51,076 nucleotides of DNA from Ruminococcus flavefaciens (GCA_002310115.1 DBYI01000022.1:17288-68363), one strand, 5' to 3'. Shown: positions 8,176 to 16,498, numbered from the stretch's first letter. A program made the numbers and translations. The notes: generated by a model from the letters alone, not told the origin.

Positions 8176-8204
8176 TTGACATTGTGTAGAAACTGTGATA
8201 AAAT
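8176..8204 (+). promoter_or_regulatory. Promoter of the orphan protein gene
   Basis: TTGACA (8176-8181), 17 bases and TAAAAT (8199-8204). The element sits between a terminator and the next gene, and it overlaps a TTG that would otherwise look like that gene's start. Confidence 0.87.
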
Positions 8205-8238
8205 ATACCTATGTTATATGATAGGTAGGTGTTTCGGA

Positions 8239-8817
8239 GTGAAGAGAGTCAAAAAGAAGAAAAAGAAATATGCAGTCTACAAGTCCTCAACTGGAGCTTA
8301 CTGCTATCTCTATGTCGATACTCCCGAAGCTCTCGAAGGCACTGGTTTTGAGGACATAATCTCCGAGGAACAGCTACCCGTAGTCTTTGACGGACGCGGT
8401 GGATACTACCATTTCAGAGAAAACGATTATGGTTTCCTGCGTATAATTGAGTCAGACAAAGAACAGCCCCTAACTCTTGAGGAGATGTTCGACAAAAATT
8501 CTCCTGATTTCAAGCTTGGCTGGATATCTCCCGACGGTGATACTTACTCCTGTGCGTTCACAAATCATAGTAAATGCGCCAGAATGATCGTTGAAAAATA
8601 CTATCCCGATTCAAAATATCCCGAAACAGAACTTGACAGACAAGGTTGGTTACAGGTAATAGACTCATGGAACGGGACTGAACAGCATCACGGGCAATTC
8701 GTATTCACGGATAAGGGAAAGATTACCAGCAAACAGGCTGACCGTCTCTTTGATCTTGGACTTTATGAGAACGAGGAAGTAAAAAAACTCATAGCAGACA
8801 GCGAAAATGACTGGTAA
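8239..8817 (+). CDS. Uncharacterised protein
   Basis: The start is set at GTG 8239, seven bases after GGTAGGTG. The longer frame from 8176 begins inside the -35 box, and an ATG at 8218 would leave only a few bases of leader. The product of about 192 residues begins KRVKKKKKKYAVYKSSTG, a strongly basic N-terminus, followed by an acidic, aromatic-rich globular part with DGRGGYYHF, LGWISPDGDTYSC and a YPDSKYPETELDRQGW segment. The last part reads QADRLFDLGLYENEEVKKLI. There is no signal peptide or membrane helix. I do not recognise the family. It is transcribed alone between two terminators. The tyrosine- and tryptophan-rich middle is reminiscent of small host-conserved cytosolic proteins, but no function can be assigned. 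Confidence 0.8.
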   Translation: MKRVKKKKKKYAVYKSSTGAYCYLYVDTPEALEGTGFEDIISEEQLPVVFDGRGGYYHFRENDYGFLRIIESDKEQPLTLEEMFDKNSPDFKLGWISPDGDTYSCAFTNHSKCARMIVEKYYPDSKYPETELDRQGWLQVIDSWNGTEQHHGQFVFTDKGKITSKQADRLFDLGLYENEEVKKLIADSENDW

Positions 8818-8834
8818 TTTATAAAATACCGATA

Positions 8835-8893
8835 CTGCACGATAAGATTGGGTGATTTACATAAAATCGCCCTGTTTTTTGTGCAGTTTTTTT
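8835..8893 (+). terminator. Nested terminator hairpins
   Basis: An inner stem GGGTGATTT / AAATCGCCC (8850-8872, one G-U pair) is followed by six T. An outer pair CTGCAC (8835-8840) / GTGCAG (8881-8886) is followed by seven T. Either hairpin could end transcription of the gene ending at 8817. Confidence 0.8.
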
Positions 8894-8894
8894 A

Positions 8895-8923
8895 TTGACT
8901 ATATTTCGTTTATGGTGTATAAT
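8895..8923 (+). promoter_or_regulatory. Promoter of the DivIVA-like gene
   Basis: TTGACT (8895-8900), 17 bases and TATAAT (8918-8923), directly after a terminator. The leader to the ATG at 9015 is about 85 bases. Confidence 0.87.
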
Positions 8924-9014
8924 AATTATGTATCAGTACTCGATAAAAACATTTATTTTGGCTTAATCGAGTGACCGCTGACTGCGGTTGGTTGTTTATA
9001 AGGAGGATATAAAG

Positions 9015-10088
9015 ATGGCTGAACCAAGATTTATCAAAACCGTAACCTTCGGCGGCTATGACAAGGAAGCCGTTATAAGAAGATTTGAATATCTTAATGA
9101 ACAGGTGCATGATCTCAGAAACGAGATGAGAGTCACAAAGCTTCAGTTGGAAGCTTATAAAAAGGGAACAGACCCAGAAAAAGCTCTGGAAACAGTCCTT
9201 TCGGAAGAACGTGCAAAGCTCACACAGATCCAGGTTCAGAACAATACTCTAAGCCTCAAACTAAAAGCAACAGAAGACGAAAACAACACACTCCAGGAAG
9301 AGATAAAGAAACTAAAGAACGAAATGGCTGAGCTTAACGACAAGCTCAAGAATGCCGAATCAAAATGTGCTGCTCTTATGGCACAGGACGAAGCTATGGC
9401 TCTCAGCAACGTATTCATAGAGGCTCAGAAGTCATCTTCTATGCTAGAAGGTACAGCCAAATCAAAGGCTGCCGAAATTGAATTCAAAACAAAAAAACTT
9501 GCCGAAAGTATTGTTTCGGAAGCCAATACGGAAGCAGAACAGATAATATTCGAAGCTGAAAGGACTGCTGCCGAAAAAATTGCAGAGGCTAAAAACCAAG
9601 CTGAAGAAATGAACGTAGCTTCAAATAATCTTAGAGCTTCTATTCTCGAAAACGTAAATACACTCAAGAGACATATGGGACTTGTAAGAGACTCACTCGA
9701 GGGCTTCCGCAAAGAAGGAATAAGCCGTCTTATTGATGCTGACGAATGCCTCAACAAGACCGAGGCTACCCTCAAGGAAGGCGGAGTTCCCGTATTCAAA
9801 CAACCAGAGATATTTGAGCCCGAAGTTCCAGAGAGACCTATACTGCTCTCTGATAAACTGAAAAATGACGATGAAAAGCGCAAGCAACAGGAAGAGCTTG
9901 ATAAGCTCAAGCAGATGGCGGAATCCATAGGCGCTAAAAAAGACGAAAGCTCTAAGACCGGTGAGAATAAAGACACAAACGCCAACGACACCAAAAAGAG
10001 TGACGATAAAAATGAAGGCAGCGAAAAGAAAGGAAAAATAGACCTTGCCGCTCTTGCAGCAAAGGCTAATTCCATTGGAAAGAAATAA
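9015..10088 (+). CDS. DivIVA-like coiled-coil protein
   Basis: The ATG at 9015 follows AAGGAGGATATAAAG, so the upstream extension to 8988 is not used. The 357-residue cytoplasmic protein opens with FIKTVTFGGYDKEAVIRRFEY, resembling the short N-terminal membrane-curvature domain of DivIVA/GpsB proteins, including the GGYD turn. From about residue 25 to 240 it is nearly continuous heptad coiled coil rich in Ala, Glu and Lys, then a Pro-containing break (EPEVPERP) and a charged, disordered C-terminus. It could be a polar or septal scaffold. The next gene, 43 bases on, encodes a hydrogenase-fold sensor that also ends in coiled coil, so the two may form one complex. The DivIVA relation is by pattern and is moderate. 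Confidence 0.75.
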   Translation: MAEPRFIKTVTFGGYDKEAVIRRFEYLNEQVHDLRNEMRVTKLQLEAYKKGTDPEKALETVLSEERAKLTQIQVQNNTLSLKLKATEDENNTLQEEIKKLKNEMAELNDKLKNAESKCAALMAQDEAMALSNVFIEAQKSSSMLEGTAKSKAAEIEFKTKKLAESIVSEANTEAEQIIFEAERTAAEKIAEAKNQAEEMNVASNNLRASILENVNTLKRHMGLVRDSLEGFRKEGISRLIDADECLNKTEATLKEGGVPVFKQPEIFEPEVPERPILLSDKLKNDDEKRKQQEELDKLKQMAESIGAKKDESSKTGENKDTNANDTKKSDDKNEGSEKKGKIDLAALAAKANSIGKK

Positions 10089-10131
10089 AGCAAAATAAGT
10101 TTCTTAAATGTCATAAGGAGTTTTTATAATT

Positions 10132-11883
10132 ATGAGTGAATTAATCATTGTAAAACCTGAAAAATGCGTGGGATGTAACGCTTGTGTAAGAGAATGTCCC
10201 GCACCCGAAGCCAATATGACAAAGCAGCTGGAGGACGGCCGTTTTATCACTATGGTTAACCCTTCAAAATGTATCGCCTGCGGCGAATGTGTTAAGAAGT
10301 GTAACCATGGCGCAAGAGATTATATCGACGATACAGACGAATGTATCACCGATCTTCTCAAGGAAAAAATCATCATTATGGCTTCTCCTGCTATTAAGAC
10401 CATTCTCCCAACAAAGTGGAAGGGTGTTCTAGACTGGTTCAAAAAGCAGGGATGTACTATATTTGATGTATCTCTCGGTGCTGATATATGCACATGGGCT
10501 CATGCAAGAACTATCGATCAAGACAAAATCGGCAACATCATTACACAGCAATGCCCTGCTATAGTTAAGTACATCGAAATTTACCAGCCTAAGCTGCTTC
10601 AGAACCTTTCTCCTATACATAGTCCTATCGCATGTAGCGCTATATATATTGAGAAATATCTCCGTAGAAATAATCCTATCGCTGTTATTTCTCCATGTAT
10701 TGCGGAGGCTTACGAGGCAAAGGATACAGGCCTTATAAAGTACAACGTTACTATCAAGAAGCTTCTTGAATACTTCGAGAGAAATGATATAATTATCCCA
10801 ATAGATACTTCCGATAATTATGAATACAAATTCGACGATATGCAGGGACAGCTTGGTTCTATCTATTCACGTCCCGGCGGATTTAGAGATAATATATGGA
10901 TGCAGGATCCCGATGTTAATATCACAAACTCCGAAGGTGTACACAAGGTTTTCGGCGAAATAGATATGTATGGAAGAATGCCTGAATCCAAGCACCCTAA
11001 GGTATTTGATGTACTTTCATGTGAATTTGGCTGTAATATAGGACCTGCTTCAGGCACAAAACAGACTGTTTTCGATGTTATGGCTACTTCAAGAGCTATC
11101 GAAATCGAAGCAAAGAGCCGCCGCAAGTCCACAGGTATCATGGGACGAGGCGATGACAGGCTCTTCAAGAAGTTCGATGACGAGTTGCATGTAGCTGACT
11201 TCCTCAGGAACTACAAGGGCTCAATGCCTTCACCTGTTCCGAATATTGCTCAGCTCACACCTATTTTCGAAAAAATGGGTATGCACACAGAAGAAGACCG
11301 CAGCTATGACTGCCATGCCTGCGGATACAATACCTGCCGTGATATGGCTACAGCTATATACAGAGGCCTGAATACTCCCGATAACTGTATCGTTCACGCT
11401 AAATCGGTACTTATCGCAAGACACTCTGCCCTCAACAGACAGAACGAACAGCTTGAGGAGATCACCGAAGAAGTTCTTGCACTTTCTGATAAGCTCAAGC
11501 AAAACGTTTCAAATATCACCGAAAATATGGAGAACATTGGCGAATCCACAGCTGCTACCAGCGAGAGAGCTGCAGTAGTTAAGGATCTGCTTGAGAATGT
11601 TGTTTCATTCTGTAATGATAACTCCACAATGGATGCAGACAGCGTTTCACAACTTACATCTATTCTTGAAACAACTATCAATGCATTCAGTGCTCTTGAT
11701 GATAATGTTACTATCACAAATGAAAGCTCTGAAACTATCAACAAGTCTATTAACGATATTATTTCGCTTGTTGGCGACATCAACAATGTACTCGTTAAAG
11801 CAGAGCAGACCGAAAAGGTCGATATTTCCGATGTTACAGGTGTAAAAAAGCCCGTTGAAGAAAAGAAAACAGAAGATAAATAA
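10132..11883 (+). CDS. Sensory [FeFe]-hydrogenase-like protein with MCP-like coiled coil
   Basis: This 583-residue protein starts with two [4Fe-4S] ferredoxin motifs (Cys12/15/18/22 and 47/50/53/57). A hydrogenase large-subunit fold follows: TQQCPA (Cys141), SPCIAEA (Cys189) and SCEFGC (Cys297, Cys301) correspond to the three H-cluster motifs, so all four cluster cysteines remain. The cysteine used for proton transfer in TSCCP is Gln140, as in sensory rather than catalytic enzymes. Residues 390-425 hold a further Fe-S motif, CxxCGYxxC plus Cys419. The C-terminal 140 residues are coiled coil with a SERAAVV segment like chemoreceptor signalling tips. It probably senses redox state or hydrogen in the cytoplasm. 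No maturase or catalytic hydrogenase genes are in the window. It is likely co-transcribed with the DivIVA-like gene. Confidence 0.85.
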   Translation: MSELIIVKPEKCVGCNACVRECPAPEANMTKQLEDGRFITMVNPSKCIACGECVKKCNHGARDYIDDTDECITDLLKEKIIIMASPAIKTILPTKWKGVLDWFKKQGCTIFDVSLGADICTWAHARTIDQDKIGNIITQQCPAIVKYIEIYQPKLLQNLSPIHSPIACSAIYIEKYLRRNNPIAVISPCIAEAYEAKDTGLIKYNVTIKKLLEYFERNDIIIPIDTSDNYEYKFDDMQGQLGSIYSRPGGFRDNIWMQDPDVNITNSEGVHKVFGEIDMYGRMPESKHPKVFDVLSCEFGCNIGPASGTKQTVFDVMATSRAIEIEAKSRRKSTGIMGRGDDRLFKKFDDELHVADFLRNYKGSMPSPVPNIAQLTPIFEKMGMHTEEDRSYDCHACGYNTCRDMATAIYRGLNTPDNCIVHAKSVLIARHSALNRQNEQLEEITEEVLALSDKLKQNVSNITENMENIGESTAATSERAAVVKDLLENVVSFCNDNSTMDADSVSQLTSILETTINAFSALDDNVTITNESSETINKSINDIISLVGDINNVLVKAEQTEKVDISDVTGVKKPVEEKKTEDK

Positions 11884-11900
11884 TAATTAAAAACTAATTC

Positions 11901-11934
11901 ACCCCGTGCCCAGAATGTGAACTGGACACGGGGT
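11901..11934. terminator. Hairpin between convergent genes
   Basis: A 13-bp stem ACCCCGTGCCCAG / CTGGACACGGGGT (one G-U pair) lies between the hydrogenase-like gene and the convergent membrane protein gene. The T-tract is short on either strand, so termination strength is uncertain. Confidence 0.7.
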
Positions 11935-11952
11935 TTATTCATATGTTGTCAA

Positions 11953-13464
11953 TTATTCAGTTTTACTGTCAAGGATAATAGCTGAAAGATTATATCTTCT
12001 GTAGCAACGCGGCTCATATATCCTTTCCTTATTTCTATTAGCCTCTTCAACAGTTATGGCATCCTCATTAAAAGCTGCAAGGAGGCCATCGTCAGACATT
12101 CTAAATAGTGCCTCTTTATCAAGTTCATCCAATTGTCCCGACCTATACATCTCTATATTATATTTGGCAATTAGTGCTTCTGGACGAGAGAAACAGAGTA
12201 TGGCAAATAACAGCGTGAAAATTACTGCTAGGTTTTTAGAGAACTTCATATCATAGTGAAACTGCTTTATAATTATAAGCACAAATATCAACGCAAGCAG
12301 TACCATAAACCAACTGGTATACACTCTAAGCTCGGTTAATCCGTAATTATCGATGTAAAGTGCCATTTTACTCATAGCTGTTGCGATAAGAATAAGTGTA
12401 AAGATACTTAGTACAACATTGTAAAACTTAAGCGTAAAAGGCTTTTCCTTACCCGCTTTTTTAGAAAAAAGACTAATGCAACAAAGAACAAGAAGGTTTA
12501 TAACAGCTACAGCAAAAAGTTCGAAGAAACCCTTTCTTGCATAGTCCGCATAGGTAAATCCATTCGGAAGCTTGCCACTGAATGCAGACAGAAAATAGCT
12601 AGCCTGTGAGAAGAAAAACATCACATAAAGTATGCATAAAGGCGTTACAGCCGTATACATTATAAGATTACTTACAAATCGCATACTGAAAAGAGTTTTA
12701 ATGCAATTCTGCTCTTCAAGTGGATTTATCTTATCTCGATGAGTATTCGCATAGAGCATTCCAAATAAATACATTGAACAGGGAATAGCTAAAAGAACCT
12801 GAATTATAACCGTCCATATTTCATTACTGAATATACTGAAATATAGATTTGTAAGCATTTTCTCAAGTCCGTCATCTGCAGACATAAGAAGCGAAGCTAC
12901 TACGATTGTAACAGGAATTGTAATAATCAATCCTATTAGTATGTACTTCACATTCGAGCTTGATTTCGACTTCGAAAAACGATCCTGAGTTATAGCTGCT
13001 TGCTTACCAAAATGTGAAAACGGGTATTCAAATATAGCCTTGCACATAGCAAAAGGAAGGTAACGGTCAATATCCTTGTTTCCTGATGAAACAGCGTATA
13101 CAAGATAAGCTCCTGCACCGAAAAGGAATACTGCGTCAAGGTTTTTTATAAAGTTATTTGCTGTTATTGAGAAAACAAAGCTGAAAATATATAATACACC
13201 TGCGTTAACCTTGTTGAAAGTCGTTAATTTACATCCCTTTTTCATCAAGTATATTAATATCGCAGTAATAATAGCAATGAAAACTCCGGTAGTAATAAAG
13301 CCCATAACGTAATAAATGACATATCTCACAAAAGCAAATGCGGCTATTATCGAAAACACTGAAAAAGCTAACTCTAACTTAGTGTATTCTGGCTTTTCCT
13401 TGACCTTACACACAGCCTGCGGTATATATGGAACCTGCGGTCCGTTATAAATATTGTTATTCAT
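11953..13464 (-). CDS. DUF4173-family polytopic membrane protein
   Basis: This 503-residue protein has about eleven to twelve hydrophobic helices between residues 28 and 425, after a short Pro-rich N-terminus, and ends in a soluble tail of about 75 residues. The segment YARKGFFELFAVAVINL is the hallmark of DUF4153/DUF4173 proteins, whose role is unknown. It starts after AAAGGAGT and sits 68 bases behind a one-helix protein gene on the same strand, so the two are probably expressed together, perhaps with the XRE/DUF2975 pair further upstream. Its tail includes LDELDKEALFRMSDDG, also a common element in the family. A transport or envelope-related role is possible but unproven. Confidence 0.82.
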   Translation of the reverse strand: MNNNIYNGPQVPYIPQAVCKVKEKPEYTKLELAFSVFSIIAAFAFVRYVIYYVMGFITTGVFIAIITAILIYLMKKGCKLTTFNKVNAGVLYIFSFVFSITANNFIKNLDAVFLFGAGAYLVYAVSSGNKDIDRYLPFAMCKAIFEYPFSHFGKQAAITQDRFSKSKSSSNVKYILIGLIITIPVTIVVASLLMSADDGLEKMLTNLYFSIFSNEIWTVIIQVLLAIPCSMYLFGMLYANTHRDKINPLEEQNCIKTLFSMRFVSNLIMYTAVTPLCILYVMFFFSQASYFLSAFSGKLPNGFTYADYARKGFFELFAVAVINLLVLCCISLFSKKAGKEKPFTLKFYNVVLSIFTLILIATAMSKMALYIDNYGLTELRVYTSWFMVLLALIFVLIIIKQFHYDMKFSKNLAVIFTLLFAILCFSRPEALIAKYNIEMYRSGQLDELDKEALFRMSDDGLLAAFNEDAITVEEANRNKERIYEPRCYRRYNLSAIILDSKTE

Positions 13465-13532
13465 TGTCGTTTACTCCTTTTTTTATTTTCAAAAACTATT
13501 ACAAGCGGATAAGACACTGTCAGTTATGCTTT

Positions 13533-13949
13533 TCACTCCCAATGACGAAGTGTTATCAGATAGTTTTCTTTTTTAAGTGCTTTTATCTCCATATCCGTTT
13601 TTTTATTTGTATACTTATATATCAGCCTTTCCTCGTTTCTTAAGCTTTCATCAAGTTCCAGCGAGGCATTAACATTTTCTGTGATAAATCGTTCATAACT
13701 ATCTGTTTCAAGCTCAAGTTTCTCATTCATATAAACAAGATTACCATCTCTTATATACCGTTTCAGTTTAATATTATCATCGACGGTTATATCAAATATT
13801 TCTTCCATGAGCGAAGTTTTCTCAGCATCAAAGTGCGAAAAATGACAGTTTAAGTATTCATTAACTGCTCCTATTATGAAAGGAAGACAAAGCAGAATCA
13901 GAAGCTCTAAAGTAGTATTTCTTAACTCCTTTTTTAGTTTTATATCCAT
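13533..13949 (-). CDS. Small single-helix membrane protein, uncharacterised
   Basis: The 138-residue product has a basic start (MDIKLKKELR), one transmembrane helix (about residues 13-31) and a charged soluble domain rich in Glu, Asn and Lys. The start is supported by AAAGGCGGTG upstream. No family is recognised. It is followed after 68 bases by the DUF4173 gene and preceded by the XRE regulator gene after a 140-base gap. The arrangement suggests a small partner of the DUF4173 protein. Confidence that it is a real gene comes from the ribosome site, its place in a same-strand series and the absence of a better frame. Confidence 0.7.
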   Translation of the reverse strand: MDIKLKKELRNTTLELLILLCLPFIIGAVNEYLNCHFSHFDAEKTSLMEEIFDITVDDNIKLKRYIRDGNLVYMNEKLELETDSYERFITENVNASLELDESLRNEERLIYKYTNKKTDMEIKALKKENYLITLRHWE

Positions 13950-14090
13950 TTCAGCACCGCCTTTGATCAGCTTATTACTTATTATAAATATGTATATAGT
14001 AAGTATTATATTTATTACTGTTCATGGGGGGAGCATTTCTGCTCCCCTGTATATTATACCCCTGTATCATGATTTACCCCGTGCATTCGT
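13950..14090. repeat. Hairpin and direct repeat between regulator gene and downstream genes
   Basis: A perfect stem GGGGAGCA / TGCTCCCC (14028-14047) has no T-tract on the minus strand, so it is a weak terminator at best. Next to it CCCCTGTAT occurs twice (14044-14052 and 14059-14067). A TATAAT-like word without a good -35 lies at 13986-13981. Confidence 0.45.
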
Positions 14091-14297
14091 TTACTCTCTC
14101 TGATATTCCAGTATGTCTCCGGGCTGACAATCCAGCTCGTCGCATATCTTCTCAAGAGTCGAAAAGCGAACAGCCTTTGCCTTGCCTGTTTTCAGTATCG
14201 AAAGATTAGCGGTAGTAATGCCCACCTTTTCTGCAAGATCCTGCGAGGACATCTTCCGCTTTGCCATCATAACGTCAAGATTTACTATTATTGGCAT
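14091..14297 (-). CDS. XRE-family HTH transcriptional regulator
   Basis: The start is ATG 14297, after GGAGGTGTTTTCC; a GTG nine bases earlier is part of that ribosome site. The 68-residue protein is one helix-turn-helix domain of the short Cro/XRE type: MSSQDLAEKVGITTANLSI followed by KTGKAKAVRFSTLEKICDEL and the CQPGDILEY ending common in this subfamily. The domain is DNA binding and cytoplasmic. It lies 14 bases after the DUF2975 membrane gene, a pairing seen in many Firmicutes where the membrane protein is thought to control or be controlled by the regulator. It may also regulate its own promoter at 14817-14845. Target genes are unknown. Confidence 0.93.
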   Translation of the reverse strand: MPIIVNLDVMMAKRKMSSQDLAEKVGITTANLSILKTGKAKAVRFSTLEKICDELDCQPGDILEYQRE

Positions 14298-14311
14298 GGA
14301 AAACACCTCCG

Positions 14312-14779
14312 TTATATTGTAAAGTCGTTTTCCGACTTTATTTCTACTGCCTTTTCAAAGACGTTTTTTAATACGCGCATGATAAGTCCGAACATTAGCG
14401 CACACATTCCAAAAAATATAAATATAGAGCTCCAAAGTCCGAAAAGCATCATTATAACGCCTACTCCCATACATATCCAAGATATCCGACGCAAGCAATT
14501 CGTATTATTTTGTATAAATACCTCGTCTTTGCTGATATTTCTAAGAAGTATATGCAGATTCCACAATGCCGCAAGAGCAAGTGCATCGCATACATACAAG
14601 GTAATACACATGGGAATGAACATGGTACTTCTGTCGAAAAAGCTGTTCGCCTCGGCTGCCATTTCAAACTGGTACCACTCCGATATGGCAGGTATAAAAA
14701 TTGCAACTATCACAGCAGCCATAGCTGCTGCAAGTGTAAGAATACGCGAAAGAATAAGTGATTTATCCTTGTTCCACAT
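14312..14779 (-). CDS. DUF2975-family membrane protein
   Basis: The 155-residue protein has four hydrophobic helices at about 9-30, 53-78, 96-115 and 117-138, with charged loops between them. Sequence LRRISWICMGVGVIMM and the overall four-helix layout match DUF2975. The family nearly always travels with a short XRE regulator, as here (14 bases downstream). It is the first gene behind a strong promoter. Its biochemical role is unknown; it is often proposed to sense a membrane condition and pass it to the regulator, which is inference. Confidence 0.85.
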   Translation of the reverse strand: MWNKDKSLILSRILTLAAAMAAVIVAIFIPAISEWYQFEMAAEANSFFDRSTMFIPMCITLYVCDALALAALWNLHILLRNISKDEVFIQNNTNCLRRISWICMGVGVIMMLFGLWSSIFIFFGMCALMFGLIMRVLKNVFEKAVEIKSENDFTI

Positions 14780-14816
14780 AAGTTCGCTCTCCTTTGTATT
14801 GTTTTACTGTGACTAT

Positions 14817-14845
14817 AGTATAACACATAAAATATCATTTGTCAA
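14817..14845 (-). promoter_or_regulatory. Promoter of the DUF2975/XRE operon
   Basis: On the minus strand TTGACA (14845-14840), 17 bases and TATACT (14822-14817). Just upstream, ATTGAAAAACGATA and ATTGACAAATGATA are imperfect copies of each other and could be regulator sites overlapping the -35. Confidence 0.87.
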
Positions 14846-14903
14846 TAGAAAATTATCGTTTTTCAATAATTTTTTTCTGTTTATCAAAGCGCTCCTGATT
14901 TCA

Positions 14904-14931
14904 CAAAAAAAGAGCGATAAAATTATCGCTC
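14904..14931 (-). terminator. Terminator of the GH5 gene
   Basis: On the minus strand, GAGCGAT / ATCGCTC arms (9 bp if the AA/TT next to the loop pair) are followed by seven T. It lies 60 bases after the GH5 stop codon. Confidence 0.88.
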
Positions 14932-14993
14932 CCTTTTACTTATTCTTTATTATTATAATCAGCTATAAAGATATATCTTTACAATTGGTTCCG

Positions 14994-16187
14994 TCAGCCT
15001 GTATATCTGTCGATATATGCGCTTCTTCCCGACATTGGGTCCTTATTCTTCACGCCGCAGACTATAGCCTCTATGAGCTCGGGCTGCGTCTGGGTAAGCT
15101 TCCGGCGGTCGAATAGTCCAAAGCCGTTCGGTCCGTTGTAGCCGTTGTCCCAGTATACTGGAGTTATACCGTTCTGAGCTGCAGTTCCTGCTAAAAATCC
15201 GTCGTAATAAGCGCGGTTCTCGGCTATCCTGTCCGGGAGCTCCGAGTGCTCGAGGGTCTTGTCGATACAGCCGAACTCTCCTATAACTACAGGAATGCCC
15301 TTATCCACATACCTCTCCTTGAGCATTGAGAGCTGAGCCTTTATGTGCTCCTCTTCGCCCCAGTCTGCGTCGTATATAGGGTCGATATTGGTCATTTCGA
15401 TTATCTCCTGACCCTTCTGTCCCCAAAGGAATATTTTTTTCACATCGTCACCGCAGTAATCCCACGGTTCGTAACAGTGTACCGAAAGCATGAGCCTGCC
15501 CTCATCTGCGGTATTGCTCCTGTCCTCAGGAAATCTGAACCCGTAATTGCCGCAGGTATACTTTATATCCGTATTCCAGCCTGCAACAAGCAGCCAGCGG
15601 TGAGTATTGCAGCCTCCTGCGCTTCTGACTGTATCAACGAATATCTGGTCGTAATCGTTTATATTCTCATAGTATTCGGGAACAGGATCGTGATATATCC
15701 CGTCGAACACCTCGTTCATGCACTCAAAAATAAGATGCTCGTCATGATCTGCAAATCGGAGAGCAACCTGTCTCCATACAGCAGCGAACTTAGCTTTTAC
15801 GTAGTTCTGATCCTCGCTGTCGCAGAGAAGCCAGCCGCCATTTATAGTGTGGTAACCGTCACCGTGCATATTTATGATAACGAACATTCCTCTGTTATAG
15901 CAGTAATCCACGACCTCTGCTATCCTTTCGAGCCATGCATCGTTTATTTTAAAGCCGTTGCTGTCATCTATCATACTGAGATAGGAAATAGGTATCCTGA
16001 CTGTATCAAATCCTGCCTCGGCAACTGTATCTACCATTTCCTGTGAAGCCTTTGGGTTGCCCCACACTGTTTCATCAGGAGTTCCACCAAAATTTGCTTC
16101 GAGAGTATTTCCGTAATTCCAGCCTGCACCCATTTTTTCAGCTATTTCATTGGCTGATATGATAAATTTTCCTTTTGTCCTTTTCAT
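14994..16187 (-). CDS. Glycoside hydrolase family 5 (endoglucanase-type), no signal peptide
   Basis: This 397-residue protein is a complete GH5 (beta/alpha)8 catalytic domain acting on beta-linked glucans or related polysaccharides by a retaining mechanism. The opening MGAGWNYGNTLEA, RIPISY (Arg64), INMHGD (His108), FECMNE (Asn158, acid/base Glu159), HCYEPWD (His237, Tyr239), IGEFG (nucleophile Glu304) and VYWDNG (Trp346) are all in place; the pattern is close to subfamily 4. Unlike most cellulases it has no signal peptide, dockerin or carbohydrate-binding module. It starts MKRTKGKFIISANEIAEK, so it likely works in the cytoplasm on imported oligosaccharides, or leaves by a non-classical route. 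It is a single-gene unit with its own promoter and terminator. Confidence 0.93.
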   Translation of the reverse strand: MKRTKGKFIISANEIAEKMGAGWNYGNTLEANFGGTPDETVWGNPKASQEMVDTVAEAGFDTVRIPISYLSMIDDSNGFKINDAWLERIAEVVDYCYNRGMFVIINMHGDGYHTINGGWLLCDSEDQNYVKAKFAAVWRQVALRFADHDEHLIFECMNEVFDGIYHDPVPEYYENINDYDQIFVDTVRSAGGCNTHRWLLVAGWNTDIKYTCGNYGFRFPEDRSNTADEGRLMLSVHCYEPWDYCGDDVKKIFLWGQKGQEIIEMTNIDPIYDADWGEEEHIKAQLSMLKERYVDKGIPVVIGEFGCIDKTLEHSELPDRIAENRAYYDGFLAGTAAQNGITPVYWDNGYNGPNGFGLFDRRKLTQTQPELIEAIVCGVKNKDPMSGRSAYIDRYTG

Positions 16188-16250
16188 TGGGAGTTCCCCC
16201 TATTATATTTCTGACCAAAAAACAATACCCTACCATAAAATCTTACACAT

Positions 16251-16279
16251 ATTATATCATATAAAATCCTATATTTCAA
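16251..16279 (-). promoter_or_regulatory. Promoter of the GH5 gene
   Basis: On the minus strand TTGAAA (16279-16274), 17 bases and TATAAT (16256-16251). The leader is about 57 bases, ending in AGGGGGAA before ATG 16187. Confidence 0.88.
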
Positions 16280-16337
16280 CTATATATACTGCACAAAAGA
16301 TTATTTGCAACAAAGAAGCTGTTTTTTTCCCCATAGC

Positions 16338-16366
16338 TTGACATTGCAGCTCAAAACTGTTATATT
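16338..16366 (+). promoter_or_regulatory. Promoter of the metallophosphoesterase/PARG operon
   Basis: TTGACA (16338-16343), 17 bases and TATATT (16361-16366), divergent from the GH5 promoter. The leader of about 125 bases can form alternative hairpins: 16427-16433 with 16442-16448, or 16424-16431 with 16461-16468, plus GAGGG-AAA-CCCTC at 16450-16462. Confidence 0.82.
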
Positions 16367-16498
16367 AATTACAAGACGTAAAATAACAATTTGATATGAT
16401 AACACAGCCATATCTTTAATACCTATATAGAAGATTTGTACCTTCTATTGAGGGAAACCCTCTATATAAGTATCAAAAAATATATCAGGGGGAAATAT

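Noticed and set aside
8176..8238. Upstream extension of the orphan protein from a TTG
   Set aside because: It starts on the -35 box TTGACA and covers the whole promoter; a GTG at 8239 has a proper ribosome site.
9425..10114. Long minus-strand frame opposite the DivIVA-like gene
   Set aside because: It is Ser/Leu/Phe-rich, as expected for the complement of a Glu/Lys/Ala coiled-coil gene, and has no ribosome site.
11394..11942. Minus-strand frame opposite the hydrogenase-like gene
   Set aside because: It covers the terminator hairpin and the coiled-coil codons of the real gene; composition is that of a shadow.
14028..14047. GGGGAGCA/TGCTCCCC hairpin as a terminator of the XRE gene
   Set aside because: No T-tract follows on the minus strand, so it is listed only as a repeat.
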